The notes under the pieces are model-generated. The model made no database searches and was not told the origin of the DNA. It saw only the letters and a list, made by a program, of their open reading frames with translations. A program made the translations under genes and the position numbers. From assembly GCF_019649055.1 (NCBI RefSeq), contig NW_026570300.1, positions 124,001 to 188,000 of the forward strand: 64,000 nt of DNA. The letters are read 5' to 3'. Below, in pieces: positions 37,097 to 47,249 of the stretch. Positions within the stretch are counted from its first letter, which is position 1. Every line of letters begins with the position of its first letter. Origin of the DNA: Paramacrobiotus metropolitanus (Eukaryota; Tardigrada; Eutardigrada; Parachela; Macrobiotidae).

Positions 37097-38416
37097 CTTG
37101 GACGGTAATTAAAGTAGAACTGCACTTAATTTTATCGCTAATGGGCATGCCGAGATTTTGAGGATGGCAGGAAAACAGACAATCCTGTCATCGCACCAGC
37201 GATCGTTTATATACTTATGACAGACTGTGTAATTTTGTAGTAGAATCTTGGTACATACTACATACATACGAGGCATGTACAATATGCGGTTGGCTGGGAG
37301 TAGATTTAAGCGCGACACATGACGATGACATCGGTAATATTCATGCGTCGCTCTCTCGCATAGAGCGTCAATTGTCCACTCTTTGGTTTGTCTTGCAGTC
37401 TGTCTAACGTTTTACATTTTAAAGATAACAAAAATTTTCTATCAAAAGTGTGTATGATATTTTTTTGCACCGGTCAGCGCTCGAAGTGTTACTGATCGTT
37501 ATCACTGGTGATATCTATATGAATAAATACTTTGCATTGACGCTATTATAACCTCCCAAGTGCTGATTCGTTATAGTCGCTAAAAGCATTTTATTGACTC
37601 TAGTGAGATGGGTTTTAAAAACCCAACTTTTCCAACCATAGTTTTGTGCTCTATCGACAATGATCCTGACAATGAGGGAAAGTGCCTAGTAACAGCTGTG
37701 TAACGAGTACGCAGAATATACGTCAAATGCGCTCCCACGGTTGACCTTTGTCAACGACATAAAAATGAAACATCAATGACTGCAGCGAGAAATGCCTGTA
37801 ATCGTAGTTCGCTTGTAAAATACTTAATTAAGACAAGTCGGGTCCAAAACATTGTTTCTATAAATATGCAGTCTGATAGAGAATCGTTAACACGAGTAGT
37901 TTGGCTTACTGCGATTATTTGTATCTTTAACACAGCAAACGTGGTGTTTCCCAATAAGTAAAATGCAGATGGCAACGTGTTCTTATGGGAAATGTTCAGC
38001 AGGCGCTCATATATATTTTGTTATTCTGAGTGTTTTAACATTACAATTTGCATCCAGTTTTACGGTTGCATTTACGGTATCGTTTTCTTCGTAACGCAGA
38101 ACAGAAGTAATGATTAGTACATACTACTTGTATACCGTAAATAAACAAAGAAATAAATTGTTAGTGAGACAGTTGAGTCACTAGAACCTCAATAAAAAAG
38201 TTTCCACGCAAATGCCTAAAGGATACAAAGTTTTCCGATGCGAACAACCGATAACAAGTTAGAACTGCACATTACTGGTACATTCTTGCACATTACTGCT
38301 AATGGGCAGGGCTTACCCGGTGTTTCCGTTAAGTAACGATGAATCGTACAATTTCCAAGTTTCTCTTGTGTGTTTTGGTTACAGTAATTATGCTTTACGA
38401 ACATGCGACGTTGGAC
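37097..38416. other. intergenic, no gene seen
   Basis: About 1.3 kb, only short unrecognised frames. Confidence 0.45.
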
Positions 38417-38420
38417 TGTT

Positions 38421-38426
38421 TATAAG
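38421..38426 (+). promoter_or_regulatory. TATA box of serpin 3
   Basis: TATAAG about 115 bases before the serpin 3 ATG, at a distance similar to the TATA motifs of serpins 1 and 2. The upstream GCGAAGG box of those genes is not found here. Confidence 0.4.
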
Positions 38427-38536
38427 CACTACAGTACAGCACAGCGTAACACAGACAGTGGTTACTGAGCGTCATTTTATTGCAACACCGGCTACTCGAG
38501 CTCTCCGTAGTTTTTCGAATTTGACCAACTTCTACC

Positions 38537-40006
38537 ATGTCTAGATCCATTCAACCAGGTTTTTCCGGGCAGTTGGACCTGACACCGTCCATCAGCAGTG
38601 TGTCCGTAAACTTGTACAATGCTGCAACCGCACAGACGCCCACGGGGAATTTAATGGTCTCGCCGCTGAGCATTATGTACTGTACAATGCTGGTGTTTCT
38701 GGGAGCCAAGGGCAAGACCCGGAATAATCTTTACACAGCGCTGGATTTTAACAAAGCAGCTAGGAACGGACAAGCTGCTAATGATGCGATCGTCGACGCC
38801 TTCAGCAACTTAATGAACCATATGAAAATGTCGTCGGTTGCAAATAATTCAGTGACTTCCGGCAAGCATGTTGAAATGTGGAAGCAAAGTGGGGATCCTA
38901 TGCAGCTGACCTTAGCTAATGGGGTAAGCTATTTTCGCCACAAGAGTTACTGCTTACTAGTAATTAAATTTATTAATTATTAATGTTTATTAATAATTGC
39001 CGTCTATTAGGTGTTTATTCGCAGCGGACTGAATTTAAACACCAGATACGCTACTACAGTCAGTAGTAAGCTTAAAGCTACCATTCAAGAAAAGAACTTC
39101 AAGACCAATAGCGAAGGTGCACGCCGTGACATTAACCGTTGGGTGGAAAACAACACCGCTGGGAAAATTAAACACCTGCTTCCACCAGGAGCGGTTACGA
39201 AGGACACTCAAGGTGTCATGGCAAATGCTATTTATTTCAAAGCCTCCTGGGACTCTGCTTTTGAAGAGTCCAACACGTTTAACTCGAAATTCACTCTACT
39301 GAACGGTCGAACCGTTTCCGTCAAAATGATGCGCCAAACCACAAAATGGCGGTATGCCACTGACGACAGGCTGGACATTCAGTATTTGGAGATACCGTAC
39401 ATGGATGACGAAGCGTCTATGCTGGTTTTTCTACCCAGGAAGAAAGCCGGTTTGCGAGTGCTAGAGCGAGAACTAACGGCGCAGATGATTAACGATCTAT
39501 CTAGTCGATCCAGGAACACAAAGGTCAACCTGCAGTTGCCTAAGTTTAAAGTGGAAAGCCAGTTTGATCTGAAAGCCTTGTTAGAAAAACTCGGTGTGAA
39601 GGACCTCTTCACAGATGGTTCGGATTTGAGCGGAATTGTCAGCCAGGGGCCGGGATTAAAAATCTCACAAGGTTTCCATAAAACCTTTATCGGTACGTCA
39701 GATAGGCAATATATATTAGGCATTAACTGTAAATAAATTGGCACACGCATTTTTTAACTGAATTCCCGAAATGTGTTTGATAAGGAGAGAGTATAATAAT
39801 TTGATTTTTAACGTTTAGAAGTGGACGAGAAAGGAACGGAGGCGGCCGGGGCCAGTGCTGTGATGATGGTGGAAACTCTCTCGGCCATTTTTCCTCCCAG
39901 AGTGGAACTCCCCATTGATTTTATCGCTGACCATCCGTTCATGTACGCCATCCGGCATAATCCGTCCAAAGCGATTTTGTTTATTGGACGCCACGAAAGC
40001 TTTTAG
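38537..40006 (+). CDS. serpin 3, inhibitory type, 3 exons
   Basis: Exons 38537-38923, 39011-39692 and 39819-40006 give 418 residues with intact phases. Same intron positions as serpins 1 and 2, so they share one ancestor. Serpin blocks [26 protein letters not shown] and HPFMYAIRH..SKAILF are present. The hinge is [12 protein letters not shown] (a Gly replaces one Ala), still suited to loop insertion. The loop after it, VMMVETLSAIF, is unlike the other two and would put P1 near Thr-Leu or Leu-Ser, suggesting a chymotrypsin- or elastase-like or cysteine-protease target. It lacks the basic GSPRRGG insertion of serpins 1 and 2 and is the most diverged copy. No signal peptide. Confidence 0.92.
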
Positions 40007-40697
40007 TTCTTTTCGCAAAATCTCTACCTTCTGTAACTGTCAACCAAAGAACTCGTGAAAAAAATGAACGACGTCTGAATATACGAGTATTTAATTTTGT
40101 ATAGGAGTATACAGATACAATCATTGTTTGTATTGTACATTGTGTGTGAAGCTCAAATACAGCAGCATGCCAATCACAGATTTGAAACTAATGTAAACAG
40201 TAAAATATACGATGTGCAGATTTTCCTGGAAATTCTACATTAATTCCAGTTTTTTTCGCAGCAGATAAGTGTCTGGCAGGAAAAGTGCAGTAAGGCTTTT
40301 AGTATTATGATTGCTGAATTAGATTTGCCAACTTTCTGAGATATCAAGCCCGTCTTTCTTAACCTTGGAGCACGGGAAAAACACATAAAAAACTACGCCA
40401 CGTTTGATTCCTCATACAAAGCGGGCTCATTTTCATATAAAAATTAATAAAACTGGCCAGAGAATCGTGGTCTCCTTTTAAAATAAGCTGCAACAGCAAA
40501 ATTATATATGTACAAATTACAATACAATACGAAGTAATGGATGTTATAATTTTATTATGGACTGCTTTAATAAAAGCAATAAACATGTGCAAAAGTTTAT
40601 TAACACGTTATATTCTGCCTGCACAAGCTGGTGGCACAGTTTTACTGACAGTTGGAGATTGTTGTTGTTGTGGCGGAAGTATCCGGAGTTGCACTAT

Positions 40698-42863
40698 TTA
40701 CGCGGCTGACGCTGATGTCGAAAGTCCCGTTTCGAAGCACATACAGAACCACCACGATCCAGTATGGTATACGTAAGAACCGTTCATGGACATCAGAGAG
40801 GTAAACAATTTGAAGAAATGCTCACGGAAATTCCTCGTGGTGACAAGATAAGTGAAAAATGTAAATGAATACCCAGCGTACATGGCAATGTCGACAAAAG
40901 GCCCGACAACCATTTCAACCGTCCAGTCGTAATGTAAATTGCTTAGGGAAAACAAGCAAGACTCAACGACCATTGGGAATCTGGTGACAAGATACAATGC
41001 CGAACTGCTAAGCAGGATGAGGGTAGTGCCCGCGTCGGAGCGACCGGGACTCGAATCATTTTGCTTTAAGCTGGACCGCGACCGCCACGACTGTAGCTGT
41101 TGAAGGCGCATTTGGCTGATGGTTGAGCGGTGCTGCCGGCTGAGAAACACGATCAGACAAACGCTTGGGATCAAGATAAGGATAAAGGTCACGATTTGCA
41201 CAATGACCTGCCAGCGAAGATACATAGTAGAATGATAACCTTGTATCAAGGAAATAAAGTCTTGTACTTGTATCTGGAACTACCGAGCTGAAACGGTACG
41301 TAAGTATCCCCCTTACATTTGAAGTATAAATTAACTTATTCCGTGCATAAGATCGATACTCACAGAGTAGTATAAGCTTCCTTACCGTAGAGGCGCCGTC
41401 CATCTTCAACCATCGAGTAAACCAAACTGGCGCTCTGGTAGGGTGCAAAACATCGTCTATACGATCGGCATAGTACAAGTAGGAACCGACAAAAGGGAAT
41501 ACGCCAATCGGTAACGCTACGACAAGTAGGATCGCTATTATGATCCAGGCCGTCGACACGCGTTGCAACGGTCTGAAGCGGAATGGGCTAATAACTATCA
41601 GCAGTCTTTCCCAGCTAAACGCTACTAGTATCCTAAAATATATCGGGAATCAAAATCATTGAGGCCAAGACACCAAAGATGGTCGTACAGATGATTCGTA
41701 CTGAGTCTTCTGGTCAATCCAGACCAGATCTGATCTTACCAGTCAGAGCACTGCATGCAGATTTGCTGAAACCATGCGGTACACCCACCCAGGAGGCCCA
41801 GTTTTGTGGTTACGTCCGAATTATTCTCAAACGGCAGGTTGTACTGTATCCCTATATTCACCACGCAAAAGGGCAATCCTAACCATCTAAATAATTTAGG
41901 AATTCGTAAGTGTTCATATTGTTTTAAGAACTGACGGGAAGCCATTAATTTTACGATGCTGAAAAAATATTAATATGTACACACCGACAATTTAAGACAA
42001 AGCTAGACAAAACTACGAGGACTCGTAATTGTTGGCAGCCAAGGAGATAACGATGCGGCACATACTTCACGCTTTACAACGGTATGTTGTATTGTAAATT
42101 TTATATCAGGGAAATACAATATAACGTAATTGTTGGCAATATAATAAATATAATATATAATATAACATATAATAACATATAACATATAATATATGTATAT
42201 TATATATATGAAATATAATATAACGTAATTGTTGGCAGCCAAGGAGATAACGATGCGGCACATACTTCACGCTTTACAACGGTATGTTTTATTGTAAATT
42301 TTAATATCAGGGACAATGCCAATTCATTTTACTTCGGAAACCTGCTTTCTCCTGAGCGAGTGCACATGCTGAAATAAATTCTGAATGCGCCTAATGGTAA
42401 GCTGCACGAAAACCCGTTGTACAACATCGACACCCGTACATAAGTTGCAAAGTACTTACAGAGCACCGAGATCGGCAACGGCAGTTCCCAACATATAACA
42501 CCGTGCAGATGTTTTCCAGTTGCGCAGATTGCGCATTAGGATTACCAGATTGAGTACGTTGCCGATGGTGCAAACCAGCAGAAGAGGTAGATATGCGAAA
42601 ATGTAGAATAAGTACACCTGTTCTAGTTGATGTTTGTTGTACTGACAGGGGATGATGCCACTTCCGACTTCGGCTCTTGACGTCCAGTTATCACTGCAGA
42701 ACGTAGTAAACGGAGTACTATTTTCCCATGAGGTTATGTCCCCTGCATCGTTTGCCAATGAAGTTATGTTTTCCGTATCATTTTCCAGGGAAGTCATGTC
42801 GTCTGTATCCTCTACCCATGCAGTTATGTCCTGCGTATCGTTTGCTAATGAAATAATTTCCAT
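40698..42863 (-). CDS. rhodopsin-like GPCR, peptide-receptor type, 4 exons
   Basis: Exons 42863-42460, 41958-41740, 41632-41386 and 41207-40698, phases 2, 2, 0, give 459 residues. The extracellular N-terminus (about 80 residues) holds four degenerate 10-residue repeats rich in N-x-S/T sequons (NDT, NIT, NST, NWT). TM1 is YLPLLLVCTIGNVLNLVILM with the class-A GN. TM3 ends in SWERLLIVISPF, so DRY is WER, as in several FMRFamide/myosuppressin-like invertebrate receptors. TM5 is IVTFILILIPSVCLIVFL. The NPxxY region is replaced by SFTFFTYL, also as in that group, followed by a basic helix 8. The last exon ends in a Ser/Ala tail. The likely ligand is a neuropeptide, unidentified. The first intron holds a 200 bp-spaced duplication and an AT microsatellite. 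It is unrelated in detail to the intronless GPCRs at 51.8 and 58.7 kb. Confidence 0.8.
42024..42311. repeat. intronic direct duplication with AT microsatellite
   Basis: An 88 bp segment at 42024-42110 recurs nearly unchanged at 42224-42311, exactly 200 bases apart. The space between is a TA/ATAT-rich simple repeat (about 42110-42222). Both lie in the first intron of the peptide-type GPCR. Confidence 0.85.
42731..42858 (-). repeat. 30 bp coding minisatellite in GPCR N-terminus
   Basis: About four copies of a degenerate 30 bp unit, in frame, encoding 10-residue repeats of the type xNDTxxITSx in the receptor ectodomain. Confidence 0.75.
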
Positions 42864-43689
42864 CTTCGTTAACTGATTAACTCTTTGGCCTGGCAGTCAG
42901 TTAACCTATAGACAACAACTCTTATTTTAGACATTCAGCATCCAAACACTCAGCAGCAGTGCAGATGTAATAAACAATAAAATAAAGTGAATCAAAATAT
43001 GTAACAAACTGAATGTAACAAAATGTAACAAAATGTAACGAAATGCAAAACAGAAAACAATAAAGCAGAAAAAAGATCGAGAGGCAGTAAGCTTTCACAG
43101 TGTAGTACAATTTTCACCTTTGTTTCTGGTTGTAATATATCGTTATGCCAACTAATCTACGGTAAGAGTTACTCGTACCAAGTGTTGTCAACTAGAAAAC
43201 ATTATGAAAAAGATTAGAACGTCTAATCGCAACCCTAATCATTGCCACATAAACTGGTAGAGCAAAATTACCCTTCTGGCGAAAATCCATCTGAACTGGT
43301 TTGTAATATTAATATAATTAGTATTACTCTATTTATCCTGAACAAACCACAGTTAATACAGCCGATTTTAAGTTCCAGTAGCGTCTCGGTAGAGACAGAG
43401 CTAACGCTAATAAACCCTAGCTACAAATTACTTCCGTTAACGTTAGACGGATTTCTCAATATCGATACTGAAGTACCGTAGGTTTTATTGCTTTTTGGTG
43501 AAAATACACTTAGTCACTCTGTTGATTGCCCTAGGTAAAGTTCTTTCGCCAGTTGACGCATTCACTGATTCACACCTAGGACGAAGTACACTTCTTTTGG
43601 TTGGTGAAACAATCTGTGAAGTGTGAACGTAACCAGCTTCTAAATTTTACAGTTTACGGTGTATACGTTCGACCTTTCGGTTGGGGGTT
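42864..43689. other. intergenic, no gene seen
   Basis: Upstream of the peptide-type GPCR; should contain its promoter. Includes a short run of tgtaacaaaa-like words near 43000-43040. Confidence 0.4.
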
Positions 43690-43870
43690 GGGAAAGTAGG
43701 CTCTCGACAACGGTGATCCGCGTGTGCACAACAAATCAGCCAGCACAACAGAGGAAGCTAGACGCGCGTATTATTCAGGCGACGCTGCTGACCATTGGCT
43801 TGTTTCCGAAACGACACTACTGCGACAGCGAAGGCAAAAGATTAAGCGACGATTTGGACTAATACGGGTT
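43690..43870 (+). pseudogene. GPCR relic, extracellular loop 2 to TM5 region
   Basis: DNA from about 43700 matches the TM5 region of the intact GPCRs at 51.8 and 58.7 kb (shared NQPAQ...LDARII and LLTIGLFP, then a decayed basic third loop). About nine bases of TM5 are missing and the frame ends early. No other part of the receptor is adjacent. Confidence 0.75.
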
Positions 43871-43959
43871 AGAGTGTCGTGTTGTCGTCGACAGCCGAGC
43901 ATGCTGGGCCACCACTAACCTCTCAGCAAAAATCGTCTAGCATTATAATCACTTTTTAT

Positions 43960-45120
43960 TTTAATGATTTGTATTTTTTTCTGGATTCTGGATACCGTAG
44001 TTAATATTCTGTTTTGCGGAAGATGCGAAAAAAGTTTTGCGCGCAGCCGGAAATGCGGAAACAGAAACCAGATAAACAGTTCTTGGGAAACATTACGGAA
44101 ATGTCTTCTCTTGAGAGAGCCTGTAAGGCACTTTAAGATACTGTAGATCCGACAGATTACATCTCTGGCACAGGGCTGCACCTGTCGGATTAATAATCCC
44201 GCGCTTTTCATTGAAAGTAAATAAATTAATTAAAGTGCTCCAGATGTCTTGGTTGCGGAAACAGCTTAAGTGGCAAAACTGGTTTCTCTCAGCATGTGCA
44301 GCTTCCGTTCTCCCGTATTGGTTAATACACAAATTCCTGCTTGTCTGCTTGCTAAATAATGAAAGTGATTGTCTGTCTGTTTGTCTGGTTCATTTAATGA
44401 CAAACGTAAAATACCACGAAGAAACTGATTTTTAATGCAACAATTTTAGTACATCCAGGCGATTTTGCTGTCTTATAGGCGCGGCACAAGATCGCGCTGC
44501 ATAACGGGCGCAACACGCAGCAAGTGGGCATTAGCGGTATTTCATTTTTAATTAATAATAATAATGGGTTTAACTGGATTGGGCATAAAATATTGCAGTC
44601 ACAGACTCACATGCACGTACAATTTATTACGTCTCATCAGTATGCGTTCTTTGTATTGCCAGAAAATGCTTGCACGGTTGAGATACGTACATGCAGCCAT
44701 TTTGTTTGCATTTATTTGCCAAAGCACACCCTTGAATTACTTTTTGATCACCTCATAAACCAGTACGTATAGATGTTCTTAAGCCCTGCCCCCTTCGTCA
44801 ACCCATCAGGGTGCCCTTCCCCACGTACTTCATGACCTTTCAATGCCTTTGCTTAGCGTCGTAACCGGTAACGCTCGGTTTATCGCTATATCGTTTGCGG
44901 CATGTAAGAAAGCTAGATAAGGTTACATACGGGTACATAAGGTTTCTACAGGCAGTTATGGTAATTACTATTTAGACAGGGTTATATTATTCAGTCTGCC
45001 TATTACGGCGTTTCTTGTATATTTTACCCGGCACGCACGCCCAATCAGTTAGCATAACGCATCGCCTCAGAAGGCGCATCATAACGGCGCAGCTACTACC
45101 GGAACTGTTGGATTGTTGTC
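43960..45120 (+). repeat. segmental duplication, copy A (diverged)
   Basis: Several patches match 56590-57950 in the same order and orientation: around 44020-44120, 44215-44370, 44480-44545, 44815-44870 and 45020-45110. Identity is moderate with many gaps, so the copy is old. Each copy ends in a GPCR relic. Confidence 0.6.
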
Positions 45121-45130
45121 CTCCGACGAG
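45010..45130 (+). pseudogene. GPCR relic, TM5 fragment
   Basis: A short piece matching the extracellular loop 2/TM5 region (CCCAATCAG, then CTACCGGAACTG, TTGGATTGTT). It closely matches another relic at 57820-57930, including the shared word catcgcctcagaaggcgcat. Confidence 0.55.
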
Positions 45131-45214
45131 AGATTCGACAGCGCTGACGACCGGCGCCGACTATACAAGCGGTCCCGTTGCGGCGGTTATTCCTATGTTT
45201 CTACTGATTATGAC

Positions 45215-45296
45215 TGCTGTGTTTCTTCCATTGTTTCTTTTATTGTTTCTCCCATTGTTTCTCCCACTGTTTCTCCCACTGTTTCTCCCACTGTGT
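45215..45296 (+). repeat. 12 bp minisatellite
   Basis: About six copies of TGTTTCTCCCAC-like units, immediately upstream of the flank shared by the hairpin arrays. Confidence 0.75.
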
Positions 45297-45380
45297 CGCG
45301 CCTGATCCCTTTTTCAATTTTCATGTTTCGTAAAGTATTGTTTGTATTGCTTTGGTTGTATGTTTTACGTTTCTTAACAG

Positions 45381-46052
45381 AATTTTTTGGTGTCGGACAC
45401 CAAAATTTTTTGGTGTTGGACACCAAAATTTTTTGGTGTTTTCAATTGCAGATTTTTTGGTGTTGGACACCAGACTTTTTTGGTGTCGGACACCAGAATT
45501 TTTTGGTGTTTGTGTTTCTTAATTTTTTGGTGTTGGACACCAGAAATTTTTGGTGTCGGACACCAGAATTTTTTGGTGTTGGACACCAGACTTTTTTGGT
45601 GTCGGACACCAGAAATTTTTGGTGTCGGACACCAGAATTTTTTGGTGTTGGACACCAGACTTTTTTGGTGTCGGACACCAGAATTTTTTGGTGTTTGTGT
45701 TTTTTAATTTTTTGGTGTTGGACACCAGAATTTTTTGGTGTTTGTGTTTCTTAATTTTTTGGTGTCGGACACCAGAATTCTTTGGTGTTGGACACCAGGC
45801 TTTTTTGGTGTCGGACACCAGAATTTTTTGGTGTTTGTGTTTCTTAATTTTTTGGTGTTGGACACCAGAATTTTTTGGTGTCAGACACCAGAATTTTTTG
45901 GTGTTGGACACCAAAATTTTTTGGTGTTGGACACCAGAATTTTTTGGTGTTGGACACCAGAATTTTTTGGTGTTTTCAATTGCATATGTTTTTGGTTTTT
46001 TGTTTCTTAATTTTTTGGTGTTGGACACCAGAATTTTTTGGTGTTGGACACT
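45381..46052 (+). repeat. hairpin-repeat array, copy 1
   Basis: About twenty copies of a 23 bp unit built on GGTGT-YGG-ACACC, a 5 bp stem with a 3-base loop, separated by A/T runs that often extend the stem (TTTTGGTGT ... ACACCAAAA). The loop base alternates T/C. Two recurring spacers interrupt it: tttgtgtttcttaat and gttttcaattgca. Because the unit has no stop codon in most frames, long open frames appear on both strands; they are repeat artefacts, not genes. Confidence 0.95.
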
Positions 46053-46559
46053 AAAAAAACACGCAATTGAGTGCACCATGCACCAGTCCGTATGGTACTG
46101 TAGCCATGTGAAATTCAGCCGTTCGTGTTCGACTAGATGCCAGTTGCATGTGACATAATGCAATTGCGTGAATGCTGCGTGTTGAATAATAAAAATGTGT
46201 GTTCCGTATTTACATAATTTAAAGACACAGGTCGCACTGTATAATTGTATACTTTCGGTTTCTTGTGTATTTCCTTTTTAGTAACATCACAACAGTGTTC
46301 GGAGTTACTGTGCAAAATACTAGGTTTTCATCCAAAAAAAGTGTTAGCGTTACACTCAGTTTCGGTTATCGGTCATTACAAACTGCACAATAACGACACT
46401 AATAATAGAAGTATGCATACCGCGCATGCATACACACGTGAATAGAAGCGCTATCATAATTCATATAATTAACAAACTAAAAGAGGGATCATCACAGTGC
46501 GTTCAGATCGGTGTGCACATCAATGAAGTAAAGTTAAAACAGAAAAAACAGTGGATGAC
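46053..46559. other. intergenic, no gene seen
   Basis: Sequence between the hairpin array and an orphan minus-strand exon. Nothing recognised. Confidence 0.4.
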
Positions 46560-46854
46560 CTAGGTACAGTGGGTGTTACGGTACATGATCGCCCATGCGG
46601 TCATGGCCTTTTCCAGGAAGGTCAGTCCGTTCTTGATCTGGAGCTGAATCAATTTCTGGGCGATCGCATGCGGTAGATCACGGATCGACGGGTGGATAAA
46701 GAGTTCTTCAAAACGGTTCCGCAATACAAGGTGCTCGCAAAGAATGGTCAGCTTTTTCGCGATGACCACCATGGGGTCCTTCGGATTCAGAGGCTTTGGC
46801 AGACGGACTGCTTTGTACTCACCGTATGCGGCGGTGGCAGATGACCGATTGCAG
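46560..46854 (-). CDS. orphan last exon of an unrecognised gene
   Basis: After a good acceptor (cctgcttcag, ending at 46855) the minus strand reads 97 residues to a stop. The text looks like folded protein (LPKPLNPKDP, VVIAKKLTIL, FEELFIHPSI, then a Leu/Gln-rich helix) rather than noise. I do not recognise the family. No partner exon is found between here and RMND1 (starting 47250), and this lies 400 bases downstream of the RMND1 stop, so it may be a fragment of a duplicated gene or the tail of an alternative transcript. Confidence 0.35.
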
Positions 46855-47181
46855 CTGAAGCAGGGCGGTTAAGTGCAGCACACCCTTTCACGGGACGATA
46901 ATATTTAAGCGACCTTTGAAATTCGAATAATGTGAAACCTAAATATTGAAGTTTTTTTGTGTTTTATGTAATTATTTTCGATCGATCCGTGCGCAGTGCG
47001 AATCAGTGTGTTGTCGTGATACTCCTTGATTTTATATAATATTATTCTCTTAACGGAGCCCAGACGCCGCTTTGTATTGCGCGTACCTCGGTGACAGCCC
47101 AATGTTTTCCATTTTTATTGACCTTAGTTCAACTGTTGGATGTGGTAAATACATTCCCTGATTTTAATCTGTCAAGTCTGC

Positions 47182-47187
47182 TTTATT
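47182..47187 (-). other. polyadenylation signal of RMND1
   Basis: AATAAA on the minus strand, about 63 bases after the RMND1 stop codon. Confidence 0.6.
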
Positions 47188-47249
47188 CAAGATCACAATA
47201 AAACGATAAAAAACTAAGAAAACACTGACTCGTAAAAAAATATACAAAA

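Noticed and set aside
45113-46163. Open frames of 90-214 codons on both strands (repeats of VGHQNFLV or PTPKNSGV type)
   Set aside because: They are translations of the 23 bp hairpin repeat, which lacks stops in most frames; the same happens at 50.1-50.5 kb.
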